Shown here piece by piece: positions 11,896-23,346 of a stretch of DNA of 64,000 nt (positions are counted from its first letter, which is position 1; each line of letters opens with the position of its first letter). The DNA is from Carposina sasakii (taxonomy: Eukaryota > Arthropoda > Insecta > Lepidoptera > Carposinidae): contig CP053156.1 of the NCBI GenBank assembly GCA_014607495.2, positions 10,478,001 through 10,542,000 on the forward strand. Reading direction: 5' to 3'. Made by a program: the position numbers and the translations under genes. The notes below the pieces were generated by a model. That model did no database searches. It worked only from the letters and a program-made list of their open reading frames with translations, and was not told where the DNA came from.

Positions 11896-13622
11896 TTCTT
11901 ACTGCATATGAGAACAAATATTATGGAAATTATGTTTAGGGATAAAAACTTTATGAAAAACGACCGTAGGAGTTTAAACAAATTAACAGTAGTGATATTA
12001 TGAATTAAAATTTTCGGAAAGATGAGTGTTATAAACATGGTCTGTAGTACTACAAAATATATGACTGAAAACCTTACGCGTAACATTTTTAGGAAGAGTG
12101 ATCATTCGGATTACAAATCGGTATGAATAGCAATTTCGGGTAAAAAAAAATTAGGTGAGCCAATATGGCCCCGAAATCCATAGATATACCTTATACATAG
12201 ATATAGTTTACCGTTCGTTCGTTAGGGTAGAACTATTAAGGTCATTTAAGCTTTGGTTAGTAAAAAAACTTATGAAAATAGTATAAAATATGCACTTAAA
12301 TATTTGATTTTGTAAAGTCCATATAATTCGTATTTTATATCAACACACACATTTTTCCTCAACCAAAATAAAGCTCAGCTTTACTACTGTTAGTAGATGG
12401 CATGGGAATACTAATTTCTTCTGATTTGCCGGGTTGATAGTGATTCGATAGATGTCCAGGTACAGGATGTTTATTTTAGGCCAAAGATTTTTTTACTACC
12501 TAAATAGTGAGTGATGAATGTACTTTTACAAATTAAAAACTAATATAGTGTTAGTGTTTTTGCCCTGCAAATCAGTCATTATGCAGACGAGTCACACATA
12601 ATAATTCTACTCATAAATACATAATACCTACTCGCGCTCTTTATCCTAAAACAGGTAGGGCAGAGGTGTGCAAATTTTACAACCGCTTTTCACCTGCTGA
12701 TTTTAAGACCCACGGTAAGTGATAATTAATACGAATACATTTGAATAAGTTTATTAAAGAAAGCAAAATTCATAATAAAAAAAACAGCCTTTTAACGTGG
12801 AACCTTTATCTATTGCTATTCCAGCCGCAACATGTCCAATGAAATCGTATTTTTTATTCAGTTTTCCGCATACGAAGGCAATTTTATTCATAGCGGGACA
12901 AAGCCGGTCAGTGATTTCGTCCAATTGAATTGTTTGGTAGGCGATAAAATAAAATAACAGTTTATTTCTTATTCTTTATTGAGTACGAAAATAAACTGAA
13001 GATAGTGATATCCGAAGCGATGTTTAATGTTTTATAGATAAAGAAATTAGTTGCTTTTGCGGTAATATTTTAACTTTGTTCTTTCTGGAACGAAATCTAT
13101 ATATTTTATTACGTATACTGGTACCTTCTTGATATCCAAAGATATATGCTACTTTTATCCAGGGTTATAATTTATTTATTTTCATTATAAGCAACTTTTA
13201 TCCTGAGGTCAATAAAATTGTACTTTATGTCAGGCAACTTTTGTCTCTGGAAATAAATATTTCGATTTCATTGCCAAAAAATTTAGAATAAGTATTAGTG
13301 TTGCCTATACTACAGCTTATTACTCTGTAATACCCCAGATTAGTAAGTTATATTGTTATGTAGAACAACTAGCCTTGTATTGTCCGTACATATTGTTTAA
13401 AATGGTAGTGAGTATAGAAACAATGGTGATTGTAGAAGATACAATCAATAAACGATCAGGTTGACCTTGTGCCATAACGATCATAGTTAGCTCAAACTAT
13501 TTTTTTTTCATTTCATTTATTTTGTTCATTACACTTGATACAATGTAGTTTATTATCATGTATTAAAAACCTCTAGGGTTTATGCAATACATAACGATTA
13601 TTCTGGTGCACTTATATTAAAT
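11896..13622. other. No gene seen
   Basis: A lone TACAGGATGTTT at about 12461 looks like one end of a family A MITE without its partner. Otherwise featureless AT-rich DNA; the minus-strand frame at 11826-12086 is low complexity and not convincing. Confidence 0.4.
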
Positions 13623-13978
13623 ACTAGTGGACGCCCGCGACTCCGTCCGCGTGGACTACAGAAAAAAAAACAAAATATCTAAATTATCCGGGATAAAAAC
13701 ATTTTCCCGGGATAAAAAGTAGCCTATATGTTAAGTGGAACCTGTCACAATATATTCCTGAAAACTGCGTCGAAATCGGTTCAGCCGTTTCTGAGATTTG
13801 CGTGCACAAACGCACAGACAAACAGACAAACCGACAAACAGACAAAAATTCCAAAAATCATTGTTTTGGGTACTATTGTGTTGATAAAGGTATTCTATAA
13901 TATTTTTTCTTATGTATCTTCCATGTACAGACAGCAATCCGTTACATTTTTATTATATGTATAGATAGATAGATATAG
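13623..13978 (-). mobile_element. Interspersed repeat family B copy 1
   Basis: Bounded on one side by CTAGTGGACGCCCGCGACTCC and on the other by a short (GATA)n tract. Internal marker: 'gaaatcggttcagccgtttc' followed by a CAGACAAACAGACAAA tract. Other copies are at 16311, 29636, 34397 and 63618. It has the look of a microsatellite-associated, non-autonomous lepidopteran repeat; I cannot assign a class. Overlapping frames on both strands are repeat-derived. Confidence 0.75.
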
Positions 13979-14516
13979 ACGATAAGAAAAAAGATCGAAA
14001 TCTCTTAACTTAGGAGCCCTAAGCATCCGTATTCGAATCCAACGCTTTTACAGGTCTAGTATAAAATTCCGCCATCTTAGTCTGAGCCTATGCCGACCTT
14101 AAGCTCAGACTTTCCATGCAAAATGTCACTTTACACATAGATGTAATGTTATCCTGACCCTACTCCTACTACATTAGCCTGGCATTAAGAGGCGTGGTTA
14201 ATGTTACCATGCAATTAACATTGGGTAAAGTCAATTTAATTGGCTGACATCGTCAAGTCTGCGCTGGCCCTAAAAAACTTTAAAAAATGTGCTTAAGTAT
14301 TGTAATATTATTACAAAAGAGCGCCTAAAGTTAGACTCGATTTAAATATGACATTTGACAGCAAAATGTACGGGTATGGCATATCTGCCAAATTTAGGGC
14401 ATGTTTAGCTTAAAACATGTTTAAATTATTTTATAATAATACTATTAATGTTTGTAGATCTGTTTTACAATATTATGCATTTATGTTAATTGTTTCGATT
14501 ATTCACTTTTCGTTAA

Positions 14517-14745
14517 AGGCTCGAGCACACCGGATGCGTATGCGTGCATGTAAGCGTAGACGTACACGTACCTCTCAGAACTGTCACAGCTTGACGTCTA
14601 CGCATACGCATCAGGTGTGTCCTGTCATAGAGGAATAGAGCAATTCCTCTATGGTCCTGTCTCATACAGTTCCATACTTTACAACTCAGCGGTACGTGCA
14701 CGTCTACGCTTACGTGCACGCATACGCATCCGGTCTGCTCGAGCC
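14517..14745. mobile_element. TTAA-flanked foldback element, family C copy 1
   Basis: TTAA at 14513-14516 and 14746-14749 flank a large inverted repeat starting AGGCTCGAGCACACCGGATG and ending CCGGTCTGCTCGAGCC. The arms are made of alternating motifs such as GCGTATGCGTGCA and GTAAGCGTAGACGTACACG. TTAA is the target duplication of piggyBac-type elements, which is why I suggest that superfamily (inference). No coding capacity; the frames at 14417-14719 are arm sequence. Confidence 0.8.
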
Positions 14746-15612
14746 TTAAAAGTTACTTTTCTTATATAACATTTTTGCTTTGTAGAACCATAATGATTTA
14801 CCTAATAGGTTTTTTACTAATTGCCAGATTAATACAAGTTTAACATCTGACTCCGCTATGATTAACGTGACTATAAGGAACTCCTTTGTGATTCTGCAGG
14901 TCTAGCTAGCCCATTTTGGGAATATCTAGAGCTGTGTATATATCTACGTACCTATGTATATATGTACAAATTTAAATCGGATAGGTATAACATAATTAAA
15001 GCTTTTTGACCTATATATATGCATATGCTTGCTTATACATATTCTGTTAATGAAAACATCAACAAAGTTATAAGGGCACCAGTGCGGAACACTGATACAG
15101 TGGAGCGCAGGTTTATGTCCATTGTGTTGCTGATTATTGATCCAGCCTGCCTTCACCAGAGAGTGAGCTCTCTCTAGCTCTATGTAAAATATGGACCAAA
15201 TATGGAAAGAACATTATAAACCAATCACAGCAACTGTTAATGACAGCATTATCCAAAGTTAACGCAATGTAGATGTGGATTGTGTGAACTGGAAGCTCCT
15301 GCAGGCAATCACGAATGTTAACTTCATCGCCATATTTTCAAATCTCATAGATTTCGCTAACCTTATGAATTGTAAAAAAACGTTCGTGCTTACCCCCCTG
15401 AAAGCCCAACATAACGAGTTCATGCTACCCAGGCAGCTTTATTCGGGCAGATATACTACAAGAAATTTTGTCTCATAGTCCTATGGGACGGAAAACCAAC
15501 ACAAACGGAGAAAGGTCAGGCGTAGGTGACGGCTTTACAGTTACGTGCTTTCCTAGTACCTATAGGCGCGATCACAAGTGACAATAATAAGTGTCAATTT
15601 TTAAAACAGTAA

Positions 15613-15830
15613 AGGCTCGAGCACACCGGATGCGTGTGCGTGCACGTGAGCGTAGACGTATACGTACCTCTGAGTTGTAATGTATGGAACTGTATAGGCA
15701 CGGGCAGACCGAATGCGTATGCGCAGACGTAAGCATAGACGTCAAGCGGTGACAGTTCTATACATTAAACTCAGAGGTACGTGTACGTCTACGCTTACGT
15801 GCACGCATACGCATCCGGTGTGCTCGAGCC
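15613..15830. mobile_element. Foldback element, family C copy 2
   Basis: Best preserved of three copies: outer arms AGGCTCGAGCACACCGGATG / CATCCGGTGTGCTCGAGCC, and inner sub-arms around 15690-15770 that repeat the same GCGTATGCGCAGACGTAAGC logic. Flanks are GTAA on the left and TTTAATTAA on the right, so the TTAA duplication is slightly decayed. Confidence 0.8.
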
Positions 15831-15840
15831 TTTAATTAAA

Positions 15841-15909
15841 ATGGCGATGGTGATCGAACCTACGCTATTCAAATGGAAAGTGCGTCTTAACTATTGAGCT
15901 ATCACTCGC
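15841..15909 (-). other. tRNA-like sequence (SINE head or tRNA pseudogene)
   Basis: On the minus strand: GCGAGTGATAGCTCAATAGTTAAGA (given here in two overlapping parts: an A-box-like TAGCTCAATAGTTAAGA) and a B-box-like GGTTCGATCAC about 45 nt further on. The acceptor stem pairs poorly, so it is not a functional tRNA gene as it stands. It abuts the family C element. Confidence 0.5.
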
Positions 15910-16310
15910 TTCTTCATACTAGCATGCTTCTAAAATTCCCTTCTATAAATTAACTTCGATTTCCTATAAAGTACTTCATAGTACTCGTAACGGTTTTTAT
16001 TGACATTGCTTCATCAACAGACTACTAATGCTGTTAAATACTTATAAAGGTTACTTTTATGACTGTTTACAACTATCTATAGTCCAATAAAATAAGTTTG
16101 CAATGTTATTTCATCTGAGTATGAGTTTTGCTATTATCTGAGTATGAGGGTTGAAGCAGGTGCATACGTAATAATAATGTGGTTAGGATCAACAGATGTT
16201 CGCCAGTTATTGTTGCTGTGAACTGGGCGGTACGATTTCATTGTCATAACTTCATAGACCGTGGAGTTACACTGTATATTCCCTTTATAATTTGATTTAA
16301 GTATAATCTA

Positions 16311-16541
16311 TATCTATCTATCTATACATATATTAAAATTATAACGGATCGATGTTTGTGCACGCTAATTTCAGAAACGGCTGGACCGATTTCGATGCAG
16401 TTTTAGGAATAGTATATTGTGATAGGTCCCACTTAATAAATAGGCTACTTTTTATCCCGGGGAAATGTATTTATATCGGATAACTTAGACATTTTGTTTT
16501 TTCTGCAGTCCACGCGGACGGAGTCGTGGGCGTCCACTGGT
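16311..16541 (+). mobile_element. Interspersed repeat family B copy 2
   Basis: Reverse orientation relative to the copy at 13623: (TATC)n tract, then 'gcagttttaggaatagtata' and GACGGAGTCGTGGGCGTCCAC at the end. A second decayed end-like sequence (GACGAAGTTGCGGGCAACAGC) follows at about 16585-16610. Confidence 0.7.
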
Positions 16542-16619
16542 TATATATTATAAAAGAACATAGACTACATTTTGTAGACCACGCCGACGAAGTTGCGGGC
16601 AACAGCTAGTATATTAGTA

Positions 16620-18185
16620 AAGATAATTGTACCGTTAAAATTTTACTAACTGCAATGGATTTTTCATTTAAAATATATCCATGCTTAGCCTTAATCTTCC
16701 TATTATAATAAAATTAACAGCAGATACAGAATATTAATATTATAATTAATAGTCTATTCTTGTTCTTAAGATACAGAGGTAACAAATTATACTTATCTAT
16801 TAAACTTGAACTCATTAAAAGCACTCGTGAGCAACATAAATATGAAATGTGGGTAGTCGTATAAATTTTATTTGCGATTTATGCACAAACAGGCTCTCAT
16901 TTTCATAGCGTTCAGAAACAGAATTTTATTTTACTACGCAACAAAATGTGCCACCTGTTTTATATTCATTGTATCGCGTTTCTTCAAATTTACTGCTGCC
17001 AGTATCTTGTAAAGAACAATATATTTTAAAGACCATAAGTAGGTATCATACTTTATAAGGAAAAGTATAGGTATGAGAAAACTCTAAAGTATACCCTCTA
17101 TAGTCAAAGCCCAAGAGTTTGATTGATAAAGTGTAGATAGCGCTGTTTCTGTTCGAATTTGGTATTTTATTCATCTCTTTAGTGAAAACTGAGCGATTTC
17201 TCGGCAGTCGGCTTCCAGTTAGGCGTTACATTGTGGGCCGTCTTTGGAAAATATTGAATTCTTTCGCCGCTTTGTTCCTTCTCGAATATTTTCATCGTAT
17301 TGATCTACATAATGCTTGCTTATGAGGATGGCTTGCTTCATTCTGGATTTGATTGATAATGCATTTTACATATTATCAATTTCTATTGCTTTGCTGGAGT
17401 ATTTAATTTTTACTCGTATAGTTTTCTTTTTTCATCTTGTCATTTACTTACTTCCTATTGTCATTATCATGGGGTTGACCGTAGAATGACTAGGCGGTTA
17501 AATAACTCTATTACTTAAGTATTTATTAATGTTTTTAGATTTCATTTGGTACTGAAAATATTTTGTGTCATATGATAAGTTGACTAGAAATCATTTTCGC
17601 ATGATTTATTTTGTGATGGAAGTCTAGACGTGGCTCTACTCGCGCTAGTTCGGATTTCATGCTTTACAAATTTCACAAGAAACTCTATATTTAGACTTAT
17701 AAACATAAAAAAGTGAGTTGGTATATTTTTAGAAATCGGAAAATATTTACATTTTAAATTCAGCGAAAAACTCCGCATTTCTCAGCTGGTTTATTTTAGG
17801 CATATTCTACATTTAACACTAGCCAGGTAACCAGGATTACATAAACAATCGAAACTGTAGCAATTTTTGTAAATAGCTAGTTTTCAGATCAAAAGCTGAA
17901 ACACCCTCAAAAAATACAAAAGTGTAAAGCAGGTCTGGCTTGAATCTCGGTTGAGGCAAATATTTGTGTGAAGTTTTTGGGTATGTCTTACTTTTCTTCT
18001 CGGATTTTGGAGTGAGTTGATGATATTTCTTTTTAGTCTCACTTCATTCCCGCGGGAATTCCTATGTCTTCTTACATAAAACATACATGAAGAATTTCAT
18101 TTCTCTACAACTAGTAGTTTCGGCTGTGCGTTGTTTCTGAGTCAGTCAATTAGGCACTCAGTAACGGGAGAATGCTATATTGATT
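16620..18185. other. No gene seen
   Basis: AT-rich, two short minus-strand frames (17584-17778, 17884-18084) without coding character. Confidence 0.4.
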
Positions 18186-18188
18186 TTA

Positions 18189-18250
18189 ATGAAACATTTA
18201 GGGTGTATGTATGCATAATAATCTACATAGATACACCCTAAATGTTTCAT
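18189..18250. repeat. Perfect 20-bp stem hairpin
   Basis: ATGAAACATTTAGGGTGTAT at 18189-18208 is exactly complementary to 18231-18250, with a 22-nt loop. Could be a MITE remnant or a small hairpin RNA precursor; no evidence of transcription in the sequence. Confidence 0.7.
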
Positions 18251-18304
18251 ACAATGTTTCATATATGTGACCGATATATATGTATTAATAATCTCTTTTC
18301 CGAT

Positions 18305-18440
18305 TATTCCTAACCTCACCCGAAATCCTAACCCGGTCGCGGGTTAGGTTAGGAACATAAAATTTTTTAAAATATTTGTTCCGAACCTAATAACCCTCTT
18401 CCTAACCTGACCCGACGTATCGTTCCTATCTTAACCTAAA
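18305..18440. repeat. Degenerate CCTAACC/GGTTAGG cluster
   Basis: Several CCTAAC and GGTTAGG units on both strands within about 130 bp, including an inverted pair around CCGGTCGCGGG. Resembles the insect telomeric unit TTAGG but is too irregular to be called telomeric. Confidence 0.5.
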
Positions 18441-18814
18441 TTACTATAATAAAACTACCTACGTGTCAAATCAGAATATTTAATTTGGACACAGTTTCAT
18501 AAAATTTCACCACCGCCATACCGCGCCCAAGCGTGTCACTACTTCACTGACTGTAGTATGACATATTCCTGAGTCCTAGTTTGTATACTATGTAAATACG
18601 CGATTCGTACGCCCAGAGAGATGCCGCACAATATGATAATGAGAAAAGGGGATGAAACATTCATGAACATTCAGTTCCTTTAAAACATCCTACAGAGGCT
18701 TGAGAGAGACAAGTTGCATCTGTGATTACTTTTTTATCTGACTGCGCCAGCAGGAGAGTCATGTTTTTTGAACAGACTATTCAGCTTTGTACTGTAAATA
18801 GCCTACCTATGTTT

Positions 18815-19195
18815 ATACAGAATGATTTTTGGTCGTCAACGTTTCCGAAAACTACAGAAACTCCTCATCATCACGATCATTTTTCTCCATGGAAGCACAC
18901 ATGGAAGTGTCTGGTTTCCAAAATATTAGGGTCCAAAGTTGAGTAAATAGAGTGCGTTTTTCTGCATAAATGCACATTGACGCGTGTAACAAGATTTTTT
19001 CACGAGAAATAATTAATATTTGTCTATAAAAAAACTAGCATAAACACTGGACGCTATCAATTTCGCCCGATCAAGTAATAAAAAAATAAAAAAAATTACA
19101 TCGTTTCCCAACATTTTTTTGGCATAATCTTACTTTATTTGATGTATATAGTACGTACCCTTCGTTAAGGGTGGCAACGAAAAAACACCCAGTAA
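18815..19195 (-). mobile_element. MITE family A copy 2
   Basis: Reverse-orientation copy: 'gattttTGGTCGTCAACG' at the left end and GAAAAAACACCCAGTA at the right. Internal blocks as in the copy at 6322. Confidence 0.8.
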
Positions 19196-21781
19196 ATTGC
19201 TCTAGCAAAATAGAGTTAGTAAAGCGAGATACATGGATGGAGCATACATGAAGTGACCCGCGTGACATATGCCCGAGCTCCTGATTGATTAATGTAGTAG
19301 ATTATATTCACGATGGTTCACGATTATTCAATACTAATGATATATTATATGGTTAAAACCACGACACAGAATAATTTAGAAGCTGGGTATCTAAAGTACT
19401 TACCTACAGACAATACACACGGCTGGGTTCTCAAAATGTAGTAGCAGGAACCCACAAAAATAAATGTGATCAGTGACCAATTATCACACTAGAGCTGCCC
19501 CCCCTAGCATGACCACACATGGTGGATGTCGTATCGTGCGATATCGTATCGTCTCTATACAAAATTCAACATGGAAGCTATATTTATCGTATTTTGACAG
19601 GCTAAATGTCGATAAATCGGTTTATCATATCGTGTTTCGCAGGTCATGCCACTTGAGCAGGGGTTCCCAAACTATTTTCTCATAGACCCCTTTCAAAATT
19701 AACTGGTTCTGGTGGGGTCTACACTTTTACTACTTTTACTTTTAAGTTAAGTTTCATCATAAAATTAATTCGGTAATTTTTACGTGTAAGACAACCATCT
19801 ATTCTCATTTTACAAACTTTTACCTACATTTAAAAATATTACTAACAGTAGAATAGGATACATTATTATATCGTAGTACTACGAAAAGGGCATGAATCAG
19901 AGATTGGTCTATAAATATTATGCAAATAATAATAAAATTTGTACATTCATGATTCCGGATCGTTTGTGAACACTTCAATATAGGTATGTATTTGAAACAC
20001 ATGTAGGTACATGATAAGAAAACTGATTATTGCGAATGTGTCATTAATTTACATAAAGAATTGTATACATGAGTCAAGTTAATCGCTTTAGTGGAAAAGG
20101 TAAAGTATATTTACTTTACTATGTTAAATTAAATAATTAAATACATCATGATTTTCCTGCCCTTATGCCATTATTTATGGGGTCGGCGCAATACGGTTTC
20201 TTTCGAAACTCATATTGGCAAGAATTTGGCGTTAGTTTTAAAAGGCCGGCTGCCTGCCTGACGCTTGGAATACCACACATACCTAAATGGGAACTAAGTC
20301 AGTCAGGAATTATAATTTTCAGATCCATTAATCAATAAAGTTATTGAATGAATTGCATCAGGCGTTATTGTTTCAAAGTCGCAATTTTGGCTCTTTAGTC
20401 AACTCATATCATGAGTTGTCAAATTCAAGGGCCAGTGGAGGGCTGAGTGGGCAAACATCAGTTGGAAAATAAGTACATAATTAGGTACATAATAAAAAAA
20501 ACTGTACTTATAGGCTGCATACATATAGCCACTACTTCTCATGCACGTCAAACTCTATTTATCCAAACTGTAGCATCTAAAGTTTAATCAAACATCTCTA
20601 TCATGTGGAAGTAACTGAAGCTATCCCATTTGAATCTGCTGCATTCCATAGCTAAGCTCCAAACAGTTTAAAATTTAAGTTGACAATTCAAGCAACCACA
20701 AACTACTAAGTCAATGTGTTCCGACCTTTACGCTATATTTTGCACATATTATATTTATGTACGGGTATTCCAAGCATCAAGGTAGGTAAGAGTTTTAAAT
20801 AGTCGGACGCCCCACCAGTCTCGTGAATGTGGCCGGCGCGTGAGCATGTGCGTCGGTAGAGAAATATTGTGATCTATGTTATAGAACTGTGCTATATTAT
20901 CTGTGATCTCAATAGTATGTGAATGACCTCGATACGACCACGACAATACGAATTTTCAAGGTTGGTTGTGTTATCATTGGATACTAATATGCTGCCACTT
21001 ATTGGTTATGCCGCGTGAAATGCAGTAATGCAAGTAAACGGGTGAATAGTTTGATAAACAAAAATATCACAGTAGGTTATGTACAGTCAGTTAGGAATAA
21101 ACAAATTGTGTTTGTAATAAACAAATTGTCTGTTCTACATAGTCTAGCTTACTTTAAACAACGGTTTTTTTAGTTTCTAACATAAATTGATTTGCTTTTT
21201 TTAATCATATACCTATTATAATATAATGTAAACGTATTATATAATTTGTTTCCTATAACACGGACATATAATAAATCATTGACTTGTAAAGTCTACTTTC
21301 GACAACCTGTATTTACAGTTACCGGCTTCATTGTGCCAATGTCAGTGAAACTTTCAACAAATTACATGTCACTTACCCATTGCGGGAAACATTCTCATTG
21401 ATTCTCATTGTTCTTAATTATAGGACAATGAAATGGATGCCGAAATATATATTTCCTTAATAAAAATGAAATTCTATATTCTAGCGAGTTGTGTATGTTA
21501 ATATATTATGTTTTTGTGTTTGTATTAGTATTCCTCCAAAACGGCTAGAACGATATTAATTAAGAAATCGTAAAAATTCCTAAGACTACTACTTTACTTT
21601 ACTTACTATACCATTATATTAGTATAATGCTATTTTGATACTATTCTATTTTAGGTATCATTACTCTTAAGTTAAATTGACTTAAAGAAAACACCCTATA
21701 AATAATTGAAAAATTTGATCCTCCTTCTGTCATTTTAAATAATTTTACATTATACATTGGTAAATAAAAAAAAAATATATC
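19196..21781. other. Region upstream of gene 1
   Basis: Must contain the non-coding first exon(s) of gene 1 if its start-codon acceptor is real, but I could not place one with confidence. Donor-like candidates are AAAAGGTAAAGT (donor GT at 20100) and ATCAAGGTAGGT (near 20779); neither has a convincing matched promoter. A repeat fragment containing TGGGGTCGGCGCAATA lies at about 20178-20200. Confidence 0.35.
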
Positions 21782-21789
21782 TACTTTAC

Positions 21790-21791
21790 AG
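21790..21791 (+). promoter_or_regulatory. Splice acceptor directly on gene 1 start codon
   Basis: CTACTTTACAG is followed immediately by the ATG at 21792. The pyrimidine tract is weak, but the same arrangement at genes 2, 3 and 4 supports it. Confidence 0.6.
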
Positions 21792-23346
21792 ATGAATACA
21801 GCAACTGTGTTATCATGCTTGATGCTTAGCTGCCTGATGATAGAAGGTCGTCACTTAGACAGAGATCTGGAAATGAGAGACGAAAACCATCCTCGTCGAT
21901 CGAGGAACCGACGATACTATCCCGCATATCGATACGAGGAAGATATGGAGAGAAGATTATCCCAGTTAGAGGAACTTTCCACTCACATCCTTAAAACTGT
22001 TGATGCACTTCAGGAGCGCGAATTCGAGCTCGAATCAGAGAATAGACGTCTTCGCGACAGAATAAGACTTCTCGAATCAGATAACGAGAGAAACGATAAG
22101 CCACGTCGAGATCCTTATGTAACTGTAGTCGTAAACCAGAGCCCGTGTGGTACGAAAAACGATACTGTGCCAATTATAACACAGCATACCAATATACCGA
22201 ATTATGATCCTAATCGTATATGGGGTGTCAATCCAATGCCGGGTAATAATGAGGCCCCAACGGACACTAGTAATAGACCTGTTTCTTTAAACACAACCGA
22301 CAGAGAGGATCCGGCGGCGGAGCATGGAAGTGTAAGTCCGTTTATCCGGGGTTTTCTTAAAACTAGCTTGAACAAATAATGTTTATGTAGGTAAGAATCT
22401 CATAGATATGGATAGTTGGGAAAGGTTTATTAAATTTACATCAATGCTTTTGTGCCATACACGTTTTATAAAAAAATATTAAGTAAAGTTTATACCTACT
22501 AAGAGTTTCTGTTATATAGGTATATGTACATAATTTCTCCGAACTGGTAGAAATAAATATGAGTGTAATACAATAGCTAACTCAACCTGGGGGCAAATGA
22601 GCCAATGTTACTAACTTGAGTGGTTTTATAATACTCAATAGTATATATTTATGTAAATAATAAGTAGGTTAAGTAAATCACATACAATACTATGATTCAC
22701 TTCAAGATCACACCAAAACCCAAACATGATCAGATTTATTCTGTCATGAAGTATTGCCAATAATCGGGACTAGAAGACATTGCCAAATCTAAACTTAATT
22801 TATCTTTTGATGCATTGTGGCCAATTTCAATACTAGATATCAAAGTGAAACTCAGATTTTAAAAATTCTAAATCTTGTATGAAAACAATTTGAAGATTAA
22901 ACGAGAGATATGCAAAAAATATCTCAATAGTTATTGTTTATTAAAATTGGATGTTATTGGATCAATGGATAAGTAAAATATAACAGACCAAAAATCAAAT
23001 ATGACGCGCAATTGGTTTGTAAGTTCATCAATACTTTCAATGTGAAATCACAATTTGCAGAGTTTTATATAAATAATTATAAAGCTGACATTTGTTTTAT
23101 TATTTGATATCTATCTATTAATATTTTTTTTCCTTGTAGATAACAACTGAAGGACCACCATTGCCCGAATCTACCGATTGTGCCCTTTCAATAGCCTACT
23201 GTTGTACATTCAATACTACTAAAGAAATGAGAGACTGCTTTACTGCTTTCGGGTGCCTTACAACGTTTACGAGGGGTGACGCATGCACTACATCATCCAA
23301 AAAGACGTCATACGATCACATCGCAGATAATTACGGGCCAAAATAA
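21792..23346 (+). CDS. Gene 1: secreted coiled-coil protein with six-cysteine tail (two coding exons)
   Basis: Coding exons 21792-22331 and 23140-23346 give 248 residues. The donor is AGT|GTAAGT (GT at 22332) and the acceptor TTTTTTTTCCTTGTAG|ATA (AG at 23138-23139); both sides are in phase 0. Reading through the donor adds only 15 odd residues before a stop. Visible parts: signal peptide about 1-19; basic cluster RRSRNRR (35-41) that could be a propeptide cleavage site; Tyr-rich YYPAYRY; a likely coiled coil about 50-100 (RLSQLEELSTHILKTVDALQ and following Glu/Arg/Leu heptads); NRIWGVNP (141-148), which matches NLNWGLNP of gene 2; NRPVSL; EHGS at 177-180, exactly at the exon junction. Exon 2 encodes the cysteine module: C194, C201, C202, C213, C219, C229. 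N-glycosylation sequons NDT, NTT. The family is unknown to me; extracellular location and relation to genes 2-4 are supported, molecular function is not. Confidence 0.82.
22332..23139 (+). other. Gene 1 intron (808 bp, phase 0)
   Basis: GTAAGT to TTGTAG. It separates the linker module from the six-cysteine module and contains a MITE-like inverted repeat in its second half. Confidence 0.8.
22815..22965. mobile_element. MITE-like fragment in gene 1 intron
   Basis: The blocks GGCCAATTTCAATACTAGAT and GCAAAAAATATCTCAATAG match, in reverse complement or directly, parts of the element at 47361-47612. Confidence 0.6.

Noticed and set aside
14417..14719. Arg/His/Thr-rich frames on both strands
   Set aside because: Arms of the family C foldback; the same peptides recur at 44119-44426 for the same reason.
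15841..15909. Functional tRNA gene on the minus strand
   Set aside because: A and B boxes are present, but the acceptor stem does not pair and no intact anticodon arm is seen.
18140..18175. TCAGTC at 18140 as the gene 1 promoter
   Set aside because: No DPE match at +28 to +32 and no donor near enough; similar TCAGT matches at 20455, 21087 and 21349 fail for the same reasons.
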